Source of the DNA: Kineococcus rubinsiae
GTDB lineage: Bacteria > Actinomycetota > Actinomycetes > Actinomycetales > Kineococcaceae
Assembly: GCF_011839805.1 (NCBI RefSeq)
Contig: NZ_VWPY01000001.1
Location: 310,001 to 374,000 of the forward strand
Length of the DNA: 64,000 nucleotides
Reading direction: 5' to 3'
Position numbers and translations under genes: made by a program. The first letter of the stretch is position 1, and every line of letters starts with the position of its first letter. The notes under the pieces are model-generated. The model saw only the letters and a program-made list of their open reading frames with translations, was not told the origin of the DNA and did no database searches. Below are positions 25,220 through 34,421 of this stretch, piece by piece.

Positions 25220-26209
25220 TCAGACGTCGAGGACGAGGCGCCCGGAGCAGGCCCGCGAGACGCAGACGAGCAGGCAGTCGCCCGCCGCGCGCTCGGCGTC
25301 GTCGAGCACGCTGTCGCGGTGGTCGGGCACGCCCTCCAGCACCGCGGTCTCGCACGTCCCGCAGAGCCCCTGCCCGCACGAGGACAGCACGCGGGCGCCC
25401 GCCCCCTCCAAGGCCTGCAGCACGGTCGTCGACGCGTCGACGACGACGCTCGTGCCGCTGCGGGCGAGGACGACCTCGAACGGGTCGCTGCGCACGGGGG
25501 CGGCCTGCGCCGCGGCGCTGAACCGCTCGGTGCGGACGGACCCCGGGGGGCGGCCGGCGGCGGCGCGCTCGGCGTCGGCGACCATGCCCGCGGGCCCACA
25601 GCAGTAGACGCGGGCCTGCGGGCCGGCGGCGGCCACGAGCGCGGCCACGTCCAGGCGCCGGCCCTCGTCGCGCGCGTGGACCGAGACCCGCGCCGGGTCC
25701 CCGGGCAGGTCGGCGAGGAAGGGCATGGCCGCCCGCGAGCGCCCGCCGTAGGCCAGGTGCCAGTCGGCGCCGAGGCGCTCGGCCTGCTCGATCATGGGCA
25801 GCAGCGGGGTGATGCCGATGCCGCCCGCGAGGAACAGGTACTCCTGCGCGGGCACGAGGGGGAACGTGTTGCGCGGGCCGCCGACGCCGACGAGGTCGCC
25901 GACCGCGAGGTGGTCGTGCACGTGCGCCGACCCGCCGCGGCCGGCCGGCTCGCGGCGGACCGCGACGCGGTAGGTCAGCGGGTCGTACCGGTCGCCGCAC
26001 AGGGAGTACTGGCGCACGACCCCGCCGGGCAGCACGAGGTCCACGTGGGCGCCGGGCGCCCAGTCGCGCAGCCGGTCGCCGGCGGGGTCCGCGAGCACCA
26101 GGACGACGACGTCGCCCGCGGTGAGCTCCCGGGCCACCACCCGCAGGACGGTGCCGCCCGCCTCGGACCCTGCCCCCGGACGGGTCCGGGCGTCGCGCTG
26201 CTCTCCCAC
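25220..26209 (-). CDS. Ferredoxin-flavin oxidoreductase (phthalate dioxygenase reductase/VanB-like)
   Basis: 329 residues: flavin-binding barrel with RQYSLCGD, NAD-binding domain with GGIGITPLLPM and YCCGPAGMV, then a C-terminal plant-type [2Fe-2S] domain with CGQGLCGTC and a distal CLLVC. This order is that of phthalate dioxygenase reductases. It would pass electrons from NADH to the adjacent P450, making a compact two-protein P450 system. GTG preceded by GGAGGAG. The usual partners of CYP199A are a separate ferredoxin and reductase, so this pairing differs. Confidence 0.88.
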   Translation of the reverse strand: MGEQRDARTRPGAGSEAGGTVLRVVARELTAGDVVVLVLADPAGDRLRDWAPGAHVDLVLPGGVVRQYSLCGDRYDPLTYRVAVRREPAGRGGSAHVHDHLAVGDLVGVGGPRNTFPLVPAQEYLFLAGGIGITPLLPMIEQAERLGADWHLAYGGRSRAAMPFLADLPGDPARVSVHARDEGRRLDVAALVAAAGPQARVYCCGPAGMVADAERAAAGRPPGSVRTERFSAAAQAAPVRSDPFEVVLARSGTSVVVDASTTVLQALEGAGARVLSSCGQGLCGTCETAVLEGVPDHRDSVLDDAERAAGDCLLVCVSRACSGRLVLDV

Positions 26210-26233
26210 GTCTCCTCCTCGAGCTCGGGGAGG

Positions 26234-27088
26234 TCAGCGTGCGGGCAGCGCCGGGTCCGGGGCCAGGGGGTTCTCACCCAGTGAGAGACCGGCTCGCCCG
26301 GGGCCGTCGCCCGGCACCCCCGCGGACAGCCGGCGGGTGGTGCCGCGGGCCGCGGCCTGCAGCGCGGGCACCAGCCGCCGCGCCGCCGAGGTGGCGGGCA
26401 CGATCGCGGACAGGGCCGCGACGACGTCGCCGCGCCCGTCGCGCACGGGCACGGCGATGCCCGTGGCCTCGGGGTGGACGTGCCCGACGCAGAGCGCGTA
26501 GCCCTGCGCGCGCACGCGGGCGACCTCGGCCCGCAGCCGCGCGGCCGTCGTGATGGACGCGGGCGTCAGGCCGGGCAGCTCCGCAGCCTGCACGTGCGCG
26601 CGCACCTCCTCGGGGGCGGCGGCCAGCAGCACCAGCCCCGAGGAGGACAGGTGCAGCGGCAGCCGGCCCGCGATGCGCGAGAGGTTCACGACGGCGCCGG
26701 CCGCGCTGAGCCGCTCGAGGTGCAGGACCTCGTGGCCGTCGAGGACCGCGAGCTGGACGTGGTGGCCGACCACGCCGTGCAGGTCCTGCAGGGAGGGCAT
26801 CGCGGCCTCGCGCAGGCCCAGCGTCGGCGAGGCCCGCGAGGCCAGCTCCCACAGGCGCACCCCGGGCCGCACGCGCCGGTCGTCCAGCCGGACGAGCAGA
26901 CCCTGCTGCACGAGCTCGGCCACCAGCCGGGACGCGGTCGCGACGTGCAGCCCGGAGCGCCGGGCGATCTCGGACACCCCCAGCGCGGTGTCGCCCGGGG
27001 CGAAGGCGTCGAGCAGCCGCACGACCCGCGACACCACGGACTCCCCCGGCACCCGCTCAGCGTGCGGGCGCGGGGGCGTCCTGTCCAC
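26234..27088 (-). CDS. IclR family transcriptional regulator
   Basis: 284 residues. An N-terminal winged helix (about 15-75: VVRLLDAFAPGDTALGVSEIARRSG read as two parts, VVRLLDAF and VSEIARRSGLHVATASRLV) is followed by an IclR effector domain with LPLHLSSSGLVLLA, GYALCVGHVHPEATGIAVPV and AALSAIVPA. IclR regulators often control aromatic catabolism, fitting the P450 and reductase directly downstream (25 bases). The start is uncertain: GTG at 27088 gives a 15-residue leader, and in-frame GTGs follow at 12 and 17 codons. Confidence 0.85.
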   Translation of the reverse strand: MDRTPPRPHAERVPGESVVSRVVRLLDAFAPGDTALGVSEIARRSGLHVATASRLVAELVQQGLLVRLDDRRVRPGVRLWELASRASPTLGLREAAMPSLQDLHGVVGHHVQLAVLDGHEVLHLERLSAAGAVVNLSRIAGRLPLHLSSSGLVLLAAAPEEVRAHVQAAELPGLTPASITTAARLRAEVARVRAQGYALCVGHVHPEATGIAVPVRDGRGDVVAALSAIVPATSAARRLVPALQAAARGTTRRLSAGVPGDGPGRAGLSLGENPLAPDPALPAR

Positions 27089-27117
27089 GAGCCGCCGGTC
27101 GACGGGCTCCGCGGGCC

Positions 27118-29103
27118 TCAGCCGCCGACGTGGATGCTGGGCCGGCGCGCGGCGTCCGGCTCGGCCGAGCGGAGGATCTCCCGCACGACGGGGGCCGTGT
27201 CCCCGCGGCCCAGGATCAGGTACCGCATGAGGTGGCCCAGCGGGTTCCCCTCGGTCCACTCGAAGTGGGCGTGCGGCCGGACGCCGGTCGCGTCGCGCAG
27301 CGCGAGGAGGATCGCCGCGATCGCGTTCGGGGCGGCGGGCGCCTCGGTGCGCAGGACCCGGAACCCGCCGACCACGACCCCGCGCACGCAGAGGACGTCG
27401 GAGAACGCCGACGGGTCGACGACGGCCACCTCGAGGAACTCGACGTCGGCCCCGCCGGGCACCGGGTCCATGCCGCGGATGCGGGCCTCCTTGGCCGCGT
27501 ACTCCTCGGGCGTCCCGCTGCCCGGGCGGTTCCCGATCAGGTGCAGGGCGCCGTCGAACTCCAGGGACTCGGTGATGATGCGCCGCGCCTCCTCGTCGAA
27601 CTCGATCCGCTCGGCGCGCAGCTCCGTGGTGCGCGAGACGCGGGACACGAGGGAGACGACGACGATGCCCGCGATGAACAACCCCGAGATGGCGATGCCG
27701 TCGGGCTTCTCCCAGACGTTGTCGAGCAGCGCGTACAGCAGGACCGCGGTCAGCAGCCCGAACGCCGGGGTGGCCACCCGCTGGCGCCTGCGGGCCGAGG
27801 ACACCGTGACGGCCACGGCGCCCGAGACCATCATCGCCAGCACGCCCGTCGCGTAGGCGCCGGCCTGGGCGTCGACGTCGGCGTGGAACGCGATGGTGAG
27901 CAGGACGCTGATCGCCGTGTAGACGAGGACGACGGGCCGCACGGCGCGGCCCCACTCCGGGGCCATCCCGTACCCGGGCAGGTAGCGGGGCACGATGTTC
28001 ACCAGGCCGGCCATCGCGGAGGCGCCCGCGAACCACAGGATCAGGACGCTGGAGACGTCGTAGGCGGTGCCGAAACCGTTGCCCAGCCGCTCGTGCGCCA
28101 GGTAGGCCATCGCGCGCCCGCTGGCCGCTCCGCCGTCGGCGAACTCCGCGGGCGGGATGAGGACGGTCGTGACGAAGCTCGTCGCGAGCAGGTAGACGCT
28201 CATGATCAGCGCGGCCGCCGTCAGCAGCCGGCGCGTGTTGCGCACCCGCGAGGCGAGCTGCTCCTCGGGCGTGCGGCCCTCCGCCGCGACCAGCGGCATC
28301 ATCGAGACGCCGGTCTCGAAGCCCGACAACCCCAGCACCAGCAGGGGGAACGCGAGCACGGCCGGACCGAGGACCCCGCCGAACCCGCCGCCGCCCGCCG
28401 TGAGCCGGTCGGTCCACGCGCTGAACGACGCCCCGTCGGCCACCACGTCCGCGACGCCGACGACCACGACGGCGGCGTTCAGCAGCAGGAACGCGGCGAC
28501 GAGCGGGATCGCCACCGTCACGGCCTCGTTGAAGCCGAGGAGGAACACCCCGCCCAGCACGAGCAGCAGGGCGACCGTGATGAGCACGGCGTGGCCGTCG
28601 AGCGCGGCCGGCAGGTAGGGGTTCTCCAGCAGGTGCACGCTCGCGTCGGCGCTGGACAGGGTGATGGTGATGATCCACGAGGTCGCCACGAAACCCAGGA
28701 GCACGAGGACGAACACCTTGCCCCGCCAGAACGGCAGGAGGTCCTCGAGCATCGCCACGGAACCCTGCCCGTGCGGGCTCTCGGCGGCCACGCGGCGGTA
28801 CATCGGCAGCATCCCCAGCAGGGTCAGCGCCACGATCAGCAGGGTCGCCACCGGGGACAGGGCCCCGGCGGCGAGGGCGGCGATGCCGGGCAGGTAGGAC
28901 AGCGTCGAGAAGTAGTCGACACCCGTCAGGCACATGACCTTCCACCAGGCCTGCGGGTGGACGTGCTCGCCCTGAGCGGCGGGCCCTGCGGGCTGCACGC
29001 GGTTCGCCAGCAGCCAGTGCCGGAACCCGGTCGCGGGCGGCCGGGGGCCTGTCGCGGGGCAGTCCACCTCGGCCGGGACGGCGTAGTCCTCCCCGACGCT
29101 CAC
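27118..29103 (-). CDS. APC-superfamily permease with C-terminal cytosolic domain
   Basis: 661 residues. A polar N-terminus (1-55), about 12 helices (56-500), and a C-terminal soluble domain of about 160 residues. The segment [22 protein letters not shown] and helix [18 protein letters not shown] (read in part) are typical of COG0531-like permeases of about 600-650 residues found in actinobacteria. Overall size and layout resemble KimA-type K+ permeases, but I cannot show the substrate. Amino acid, K+ or organic acid are all possible. Its GTG overlaps the stop of a 78-residue protein, and IclR starts 30 bases after its end, so it may belong to the same transcript as the P450 genes. Confidence 0.8.
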   Translation of the reverse strand: MSVGEDYAVPAEVDCPATGPRPPATGFRHWLLANRVQPAGPAAQGEHVHPQAWWKVMCLTGVDYFSTLSYLPGIAALAAGALSPVATLLIVALTLLGMLPMYRRVAAESPHGQGSVAMLEDLLPFWRGKVFVLVLLGFVATSWIITITLSSADASVHLLENPYLPAALDGHAVLITVALLLVLGGVFLLGFNEAVTVAIPLVAAFLLLNAAVVVVGVADVVADGASFSAWTDRLTAGGGGFGGVLGPAVLAFPLLVLGLSGFETGVSMMPLVAAEGRTPEEQLASRVRNTRRLLTAAALIMSVYLLATSFVTTVLIPPAEFADGGAASGRAMAYLAHERLGNGFGTAYDVSSVLILWFAGASAMAGLVNIVPRYLPGYGMAPEWGRAVRPVVLVYTAISVLLTIAFHADVDAQAGAYATGVLAMMVSGAVAVTVSSARRRQRVATPAFGLLTAVLLYALLDNVWEKPDGIAISGLFIAGIVVVSLVSRVSRTTELRAERIEFDEEARRIITESLEFDGALHLIGNRPGSGTPEEYAAKEARIRGMDPVPGGADVEFLEVAVVDPSAFSDVLCVRGVVVGGFRVLRTEAPAAPNAIAAILLALRDATGVRPHAHFEWTEGNPLGHLMRYLILGRGDTAPVVREILRSAEPDAARRPSIHVGG

Positions 29104-29336
29104 CGCTCGGTCGAGGACAGGTACGCGGCGACCAGCTCCTGCGTCAGGCCGCTGCCGGGCGGGGCGCCCTCGACGGTGATCGCACGGCGCCCGTCCGGGG
29201 TCTGCTCGAAGAGGTCCCAGTCGCCGTCCAGGCGCGGCTCGAGCGCCAGTCCGCGGCGCTGCGCCTCGGCGGTGAGCTCACCGATCCGCGGGGCGACGCG
29301 GTCGGCGAAGGGGTCGTCCCCCAGGTGGTCGTCCAT
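29100..29336 (-). CDS. Small acidic protein coupled to the APC permease
   Basis: 78 residues, soluble, rich in Asp, Glu and Arg, no membrane segment or Cys. Sequence such as [18 protein letters not shown]-like helix and a short strand region around [17 protein letters not shown] suggests a small alpha/beta fold. The stop overlaps the permease start (GTGA), so the two proteins are probably made together. A CAGACT box lies 6 bases before the ATG, again leaderless-like. Family not recognised; a permease regulator is a guess. Confidence 0.6.
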   Translation of the reverse strand: MDDHLGDDPFADRVAPRIGELTAEAQRRGLALEPRLDGDWDLFEQTPDGRRAITVEGAPPGSGLTQELVAAYLSSTER

Positions 29337-29431
29337 GGCCCGAGTCTGCCGCCGGGGGCCGGACGCGGCGACACGTCGCGGCCGCGGTGACCGCCCCCCG
29401 CCCTCGGGACGCCGGCCGCCAGGCGGGTCGG

Positions 29432-29437
29432 TAGGGT
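29432..29437 (+). promoter_or_regulatory. Candidate -10 box for the Gfo/Idh-ThuA operon
   Basis: TAGGGT lies 31 bases before the GTG, leaving a short leader with GGAGACGGGG as ribosome-binding site. No convincing -35. Confidence 0.35.
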
Positions 29438-29468
29438 TCCCGCGACGGTCGACGGAGACGGGGACGCA

Positions 29469-30551
29469 GTGACGATCAGGCTCATCCACGCAGGGCTCGG
29501 CGGCTGGGGCGGGGACTGGGAGGCGAACGCGATCGGGCCGGTCGCGGAGGTCGACCGCGTCGCCGTGGTCGAGCCCCACGAGCCCACCCTGCGCCGGTTC
29601 CAGGAACTCCGCGGTCTCCCGGACGCCGCGTGCTCCACGTCGTTCGAGGAGACCCTCGCGAGCGTGGACGCCGACGCCGTGCTGCTGACGACGCCCGTGC
29701 GCACCCACGTGCCGATGGCGCTGCAGGCCCTCGAGGCCGGCAAGCACGTCCTCGTGGAGAAGCCGTTCGCGAGCACGGTCGAGGAGGCCGCGGTCGCGGT
29801 GCGGCGGGCGGAGGAGCTCGGGCTCGTGCTGCAGGTCAGCCAGAACTACCGGTTCTACCCGGCCCCGCGCGCGGCGCAGCAGCTCCTCGCGGCGGGCGAG
29901 CTGGGCGACCTGTCCGGCATCAGCGTCGACTTCCGCCGCTGGGACCACGACGCGGCGGCGGGCACCTACGGCCACTACGACTTCCCGCACCCGCTGATCC
30001 ACGACATGGCGATCCACCACTTCGACCTGCTGCGCAAGATCACGGGCCAGGAGGCGGTGCGCGTGTTCGCGCGGGCGAGCGACCCGGACTGGAGCCGCTA
30101 CGCCGAGGAGGCCGCCGCGGTGATGTCCATCGAGCTCGCCGACGGCCTCGTCGTCAGCTACCGCGGCAGCTGGGTCAGCCGCCTGCCGCAGACGAACTGG
30201 GGCGGCACCTGGACGGTCGACGGGTCCGAGGGCGCGCTGACCTTCACCACCCGCGCCGGGGGGCCCGCGGGCCCGGACGGCGACGCCGTGACCGTGTTCC
30301 GGCCCGGCGCCGACCCGGCACCCGTCCCGCTGCCCGAGATGCCCCTGTGGGGACGCTCCGCCGGCTTGCAGGAGTTCGCCCGCGCCGTCGAGGGCGGTCC
30401 CGCGTCGGAGGCGAACGCCCGCGGGAACCTCGGCAGCGTGGCCCTCATGGAGGCCGCGACCCGGTCCGCGGCGTCCGGGCGCGTCGAGGACGTCGTCGTG
30501 CCCGCCGACCTGCGCGTCCCGCCCACCCCCCGCACGGAGGTCCCCCGGTGA
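29469..30551 (+). CDS. Gfo/Idh/MocA family sugar oxidoreductase
   Basis: 360 residues. N-terminal NAD(P) fold (GLGGWGGDWEANAI region), with the family EKPFAST motif at about 97-103 in HVLVEKPFAST, and the C-terminal alpha/beta domain with HPLIHDMAIHHFDLLR carrying the catalytic-type His residues. Enzymes of the family oxidise or epimerise sugars, inositols and related compounds. It overlaps the ThuA gene (GTGA), a pairing seen often in sugar-conversion loci. Substrate unknown. Confidence 0.87.
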   Translation: MTIRLIHAGLGGWGGDWEANAIGPVAEVDRVAVVEPHEPTLRRFQELRGLPDAACSTSFEETLASVDADAVLLTTPVRTHVPMALQALEAGKHVLVEKPFASTVEEAAVAVRRAEELGLVLQVSQNYRFYPAPRAAQQLLAAGELGDLSGISVDFRRWDHDAAAGTYGHYDFPHPLIHDMAIHHFDLLRKITGQEAVRVFARASDPDWSRYAEEAAAVMSIELADGLVVSYRGSWVSRLPQTNWGGTWTVDGSEGALTFTTRAGGPAGPDGDAVTVFRPGADPAPVPLPEMPLWGRSAGLQEFARAVEGGPASEANARGNLGSVALMEAATRSAASGRVEDVVVPADLRVPPTPRTEVPR

Positions 30552-31303
30552 ACGACGCTCCCGTCCGCGTGACGGTCTGGAACGAGAACGTCCACGAGTC
30601 CACGGGCAACCCGCCGAGCATGGCGCAGGACTACCCCGACGGCCTGCACGGCGCCATCGCCCAGGCCGTCGCGGAGCTCGTGCCCGGGGCGCAGACGCGC
30701 ACGGCGGTGCTCTCCGACCCGGAGCACGGCCTGAGCGAGGAGGTCCTCGCGCAGACCGACGTCCTCATGTGGTGGGGGCACGTCGCGCACGGCGACGTCG
30801 CCGACGAGGTCGTCGACCGCGTGCAGCGGCACGTGCTGGCCGGGATGGGCCTCGTCGTCCTGCACTCGGGCCACTTCTCGAAGATCCTCATCCGGCTGCT
30901 CGGCACCACGTGCTCGCTGGCGTGGCGCAACGAGGGCAAGCGCGAGGTCGTCTGGACCGTCGCGACCGCGCACCCGATCGCGGCGGGGGTCCCGAACCCC
31001 TTCGTCATCGAGCAGCAGGAGATGTACGGCGAGCCCTTCGACGTGCCGGCGCCCGACGAGCTGATCTTCATCAGCGCGTTCCCGGACGGCGAGGTGTTCC
31101 GCTCCGGCATGACGTACCTGCGCGGGCGCGGGCGGATCTTCTACTTCAGCCCGGGCGACCAGGAGTACCCCGTCTACCACCACCCCCAGGTGCGGCGGAT
31201 CCTCGCCAACGGCGTGCGGTGGGCGCACCAGCCCGGCCTGGAGCGCGCCGTCCCCGCCGTCACGAACCCCGCCACGGGACCGTTCTCCCCCTCCGGGGAC
31301 TGA
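30548..31303 (+). CDS. ThuA-like domain protein (trehalose/sugar utilisation)
   Basis: 251 residues with a class I glutamine amidotransferase-like flavodoxin fold: VTVWNENVHE at the start, DVLMWWGHVAHGDV, GLVVLHSGHFSKI and, near the end, YHHPQVRRILANGVRWA. This matches ThuA family proteins linked in rhizobia to trehalose use. GTG overlaps the Gfo/Idh stop, so the two act in one pathway. ThuA has been proposed to work with ThuB, which is itself a Gfo/Idh enzyme. Confidence 0.87.
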   Translation: MNDAPVRVTVWNENVHESTGNPPSMAQDYPDGLHGAIAQAVAELVPGAQTRTAVLSDPEHGLSEEVLAQTDVLMWWGHVAHGDVADEVVDRVQRHVLAGMGLVVLHSGHFSKILIRLLGTTCSLAWRNEGKREVVWTVATAHPIAAGVPNPFVIEQQEMYGEPFDVPAPDELIFISAFPDGEVFRSGMTYLRGRGRIFYFSPGDQEYPVYHHPQVRRILANGVRWAHQPGLERAVPAVTNPATGPFSPSGD

Positions 31304-31310
31304 CCCGACC

Positions 31311-31316
31311 TAGGCT
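31311..31316 (+). promoter_or_regulatory. -10 box of a leaderless promoter for the LigD-type polymerase
   Basis: TAGGCT lies 6 bases before the ATG and 7 bases after the ThuA stop, so the polymerase gene is probably transcribed on its own. Confidence 0.5.
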
Positions 31317-31322
31317 GCGGGG

Positions 31323-32552
31323 ATGGCGACGTCCCCCACCGCGGCGCAGGTCCTCGAGCTCGCCGGCCGCGAGGTGACGATCACCAACCCCGGCAAGGTG
31401 GTGTTCCCCGACGCCGGCCACACCAAGGCCGACCTCGTCGCCTACTACCTCGCGGTCGCCGACGGGGCGCTGCGCGGGGTCCGCGGCCGGCCCATGGTCC
31501 TCAAGCGGTTCGTCAAGGGGATCGGCGAGGAGGCCGTGTTCCAGAAGCGCGCCCCCGCCAAGCGCCCCGACTGGGTCGAGGTCGCGGAGCTGCACTACGC
31601 GTCGGGGACGTCGGCCGCCGAGACGGTCGTCCGCGACGAGGCCGGGCTCGCCTGGGTGGTCAACCTCGGGTGCGTCGACCTGAACCCGCACCCGGTGATG
31701 GCCGAGGACCTGGAACACCCCGTCGAGCTGCGCATCGACCTCGACCCGATGCCGGGCGTGGACTGGCAGCAGATCGTCGACGTGGCGCTCGTCGCGCGCG
31801 AGGTCCTCACCGACCACGGCCTCACGGCGTGGCCCAAGACGTCCGGCTCCCGCGGCATCCACGTCTACGCCCCGCTCGACGCCGTGCACGCCTACCGCGA
31901 GGTGCGCCTCGCCGCGGAGACGGTGGCGCGCGAGATCGAGAACCGCGTGCCGGAGCTCGCGACGAGCCGGTGGTGGAAGGAGGAGCGCCAGGGCGTGTTC
32001 GTGGACTTCAACCAGAACGCCAAGGACCGCACGGTCGCCAGCGCCTACTCCGTGCGCGGCCGCGCCGACGCCCGGGTCTCGACGCCGCTGGAGTGGGACG
32101 AGGTCCGCGAGGTCGACCCCGCCGAGCACACGCTGACGACGGTGCCGCGCCGGTTCGCCGAGCGCGGCGACCCCTGGGCCGGCATGGACGGCCTCGGAGG
32201 TTCCCTCGGCCCGCTGCTGGAGCTCGCGGAACGGCTCGGGCCGGCCGAGAAGGCCCCGCGCGGCAAGGGGTCGCGCACCATGACGGTCCCCGTGATCGAG
32301 GTGGCCCGGGCGCGCACGAAGCCCGAGGTGCTCGCGGGCCTGGAGACGTGGAAGGGCCGCCACCCCGAGGTCGTGCCGCTGCTCGAGGAGCGCGACGTGC
32401 TCGTCGACGGCATGCGGGGCAGCAGCTCCCTCTGGTACCGGGTGCGGATCAACCTGCAGCACGTGCCCGAGGAGCTGCGGCCCGAGCAGGCCGCCCTCGA
32501 GGTCGACTACGACCCGTGGGCGACCTACCGCGGGAGCCAGCGCCGCCGCTGA
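31323..32552 (+). CDS. ligD: Stand-alone LigD polymerase domain (primase-polymerase, NHEJ)
   Basis: 409 residues, one PolDom of the archaeo-eukaryotic primase superfamily. ITNPGKVVFPDAGHTKADLVAYY opens the domain in all LigD polymerases (read as TNPGKVVFP and TKADLV). The metal-binding pair is RIDLDPMP (about 138 and 140), and SGSRGIHVY is the nucleotide-binding His motif. No ligase or nuclease domain is attached and no Ku gene is adjacent. The domain adds ribo- or deoxynucleotides during break repair. The C-terminal 100 residues beyond the usual 300 carry basic RARTKPEVLAGLETWKGRHPE-type sequence (start RARTKPEV) of unknown role. Confidence 0.87.
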   Translation: MATSPTAAQVLELAGREVTITNPGKVVFPDAGHTKADLVAYYLAVADGALRGVRGRPMVLKRFVKGIGEEAVFQKRAPAKRPDWVEVAELHYASGTSAAETVVRDEAGLAWVVNLGCVDLNPHPVMAEDLEHPVELRIDLDPMPGVDWQQIVDVALVAREVLTDHGLTAWPKTSGSRGIHVYAPLDAVHAYREVRLAAETVAREIENRVPELATSRWWKEERQGVFVDFNQNAKDRTVASAYSVRGRADARVSTPLEWDEVREVDPAEHTLTTVPRRFAERGDPWAGMDGLGGSLGPLLELAERLGPAEKAPRGKGSRTMTVPVIEVARARTKPEVLAGLETWKGRHPEVVPLLEERDVLVDGMRGSSSLWYRVRINLQHVPEELRPEQAALEVDYDPWATYRGSQRRR

Positions 32553-32555
32553 CCC

Positions 32556-33977
32556 TCAGCGGCGCAGCACGTGCCCGGCCCCGCGCGGCAGCCGCAGGCC
32601 GCCGACGGTGCTGGCCAGGGCGGCCACGGCCATGACGAGGAGCGCCACCCGGTACCCGTGAGGTGCTGCGGCGCCGGGGGTCAGGGCCTGCGCGCTGCGG
32701 ACGGCGAGCGCCGCGACGGCCACCCCGAGGCCGGTGGCGAGCTGGGCGCTGACGGCGGCCAGGGCGTTGGCCGGGCCCATCCGCGGCGGCGGGACGTCGG
32801 CGAACTGCAGGGTGTTGTAGGCCGTGAACCCCACCGAGCGGGCGACCCCGGAGACCAGCAGCACGAGGGCGACCAGCGCCCGCGGGGTCCCGGGCTGCAG
32901 CGCCGCGCTCGCGACGAACGTGGCCGCGAGGACGACGGCCGCGACCAGCGCGATCGGCACGACGGGGAACCGGCGCAGCAGCGGCGTCGTGAACGGCTTG
33001 ATCCCGAGGTTGCCCACGAAGACCCACATGAGCATCAGCCCGGCGTCGACGGGGCTCCAGCCGAAGCCGTCCTGCAGCAGCAGCGGCACGAGGAACGGCG
33101 CGGCGCTGACGGCCGCGCGGTAGACGGACCCGGACCCGTTGGAGACCCGGAAGGTGGGGATCCGCAGGGTCGTGAGGTCCAGGAGGGGGTGCTCCGCGCG
33201 GCGCAGCCACCACCACGACGCGAGGCCGCTGACCGCGGCGAGGACGAGCAGGGCGCTCCCGCGCCCCGCCGTGGCCGGGTCGGTGACGGCCTCGAACCCC
33301 AGGACGAGCGCGGCGATCGCGACGGCGCTGCCGAGGAGGCCGGGGACGTCCAGGGGGCGCCGGCGCGTCGCCACGTGCGGCACGACCCGCCAGGCCACGA
33401 CGAGCAGCAGCACCCCGACGGGCACGTTGACGAGGAAGATCCACGGCCAGCCCGCGTACTCGGTGAGCAGGCCCCCGACGAGCGGCGCCACCACGGGCGC
33501 CACGAGGGCGGGCCACGTCAGGTAGGCGATGGCGCGCACCAGGTCCGCCTTGCCCGTCTCGGCCAGCACCACGAGCCGCCCGATGGGGACCATCATGCTG
33601 CCCGCGAAGCCCTGGACCAGGCGCGCGAGCGTCAGGGTCCGCAGGTCCGGGCTCAGCGCGCAGGCCACCGACGCCAGCGTGAACAGCGCCACCGCGCCGA
33701 GGAACACGGGCCGGGAACCCCACCGCTCCGCGAGCCAGGACCCGAGCGGGATGAACGCCGCGACCGCGACCAGGTAGGCGGTGATGGCGATGCTGACCTG
33801 CGCGGCGGGCACGCCGAAGCCGCGGCCGATCGAGGTGGTCGCCGTCGCGAGGATCGTCGCGTCGAGGTTCTCCATGAAGAACGCCGCGGCGACGACCAGG
33901 GCGACGGAGCGCGACCAGCCGCGGGCCGCGGGGTCGCCGAGCGTGGAGGGCAGGGAGCTGCCGCCGGGTCCGCTCAC
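32556..33977 (-). CDS. MFS transporter, DHA2/EmrB-QacA type
   Basis: 473 residues, about 14 helices. Helix 1 reads [19 protein letters not shown], the N-x-D-x-T-I motif C of proton-linked multidrug exporters, and the loop 2-3 motif is [16 protein letters not shown] overlaps the stop of the HxlR regulator (GTGA), so the pair is coupled and the regulator is the likely local controller. Drug export is the usual role; substrate unknown. It ends 4 bases from the convergent polymerase gene. Confidence 0.88.
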   Translation of the reverse strand: MSGPGGSSLPSTLGDPAARGWSRSVALVVAAAFFMENLDATILATATTSIGRGFGVPAAQVSIAITAYLVAVAAFIPLGSWLAERWGSRPVFLGAVALFTLASVACALSPDLRTLTLARLVQGFAGSMMVPIGRLVVLAETGKADLVRAIAYLTWPALVAPVVAPLVGGLLTEYAGWPWIFLVNVPVGVLLLVVAWRVVPHVATRRRPLDVPGLLGSAVAIAALVLGFEAVTDPATAGRGSALLVLAAVSGLASWWWLRRAEHPLLDLTTLRIPTFRVSNGSGSVYRAAVSAAPFLVPLLLQDGFGWSPVDAGLMLMWVFVGNLGIKPFTTPLLRRFPVVPIALVAAVVLAATFVASAALQPGTPRALVALVLLVSGVARSVGFTAYNTLQFADVPPPRMGPANALAAVSAQLATGLGVAVAALAVRSAQALTPGAAAPHGYRVALLVMAVAALASTVGGLRLPRGAGHVLRR

Positions 33978-34378
33978 CGGCCGTCGTCGTAGCGGCGCTG
34001 GGCGTCCAGGACGCCGCCGAGGTGCTCGACCGCCCACTCCTCCAGCGCCCGCAGGGGTTCGCGCAGGGAGGTGCCGGCCGCGGTGAGGCGGTACTCCACG
34101 CGCGGCGGGACGACGGGGTGCACGGTGCGGGTGACGAGGCCGTCGCGCTCGAGGGCGCGCAGCGTCTGCGTCAGCACCTTGGGCGAGACGCCCTCGACGC
34201 GGCGGGCCACCTCGGAGAACCGCAGCGTCCCCTCCGCGAGCGCCCCGATGACCAGGACGGTCCACCGGTCGCCGATGCGGTCGAGCACCCGGCGGGTCGG
34301 GCAGGCCTGCCGGTAGGGGTCGCCCGCGGGCACGGGGGCGGCGGGGTTCGGCGAGGGGGGGCTCGCGAGGTCGGGCAC
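33974..34378 (-). CDS. HxlR/MarR-like winged-helix regulator
   Basis: 134 residues. HxlR signature: [22 protein letters not shown] with the redox-capable N-terminal Cys, [30 protein letters not shown] (read as FSEVARR and [19 protein letters not shown]) and VEYRLTAAG. These proteins respond to electrophiles or oxidants and control a neighbouring oxidoreductase or transporter. GTG at 34378 has TACCTG 6 bases upstream (leaderless-like). An in-frame start at 34414 would add 12 residues. Confidence 0.85.
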   Translation of the reverse strand: MPDLASPPSPNPAAPVPAGDPYRQACPTRRVLDRIGDRWTVLVIGALAEGTLRFSEVARRVEGVSPKVLTQTLRALERDGLVTRTVHPVVPPRVEYRLTAAGTSLREPLRALEEWAVEHLGGVLDAQRRYDDGR

Positions 34379-34421
34379 GCCCCACAGGTACCAGGCGGGG
34401 GCGCTTCCGTCCACGCAGCGA

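Noticed and set aside
29337-29468. c-di-AMP riboswitch before the APC permease genes
   Set aside because: The coding start is preceded by a near-leaderless promoter and there is no room or conserved sequence for a ydaO-type RNA.
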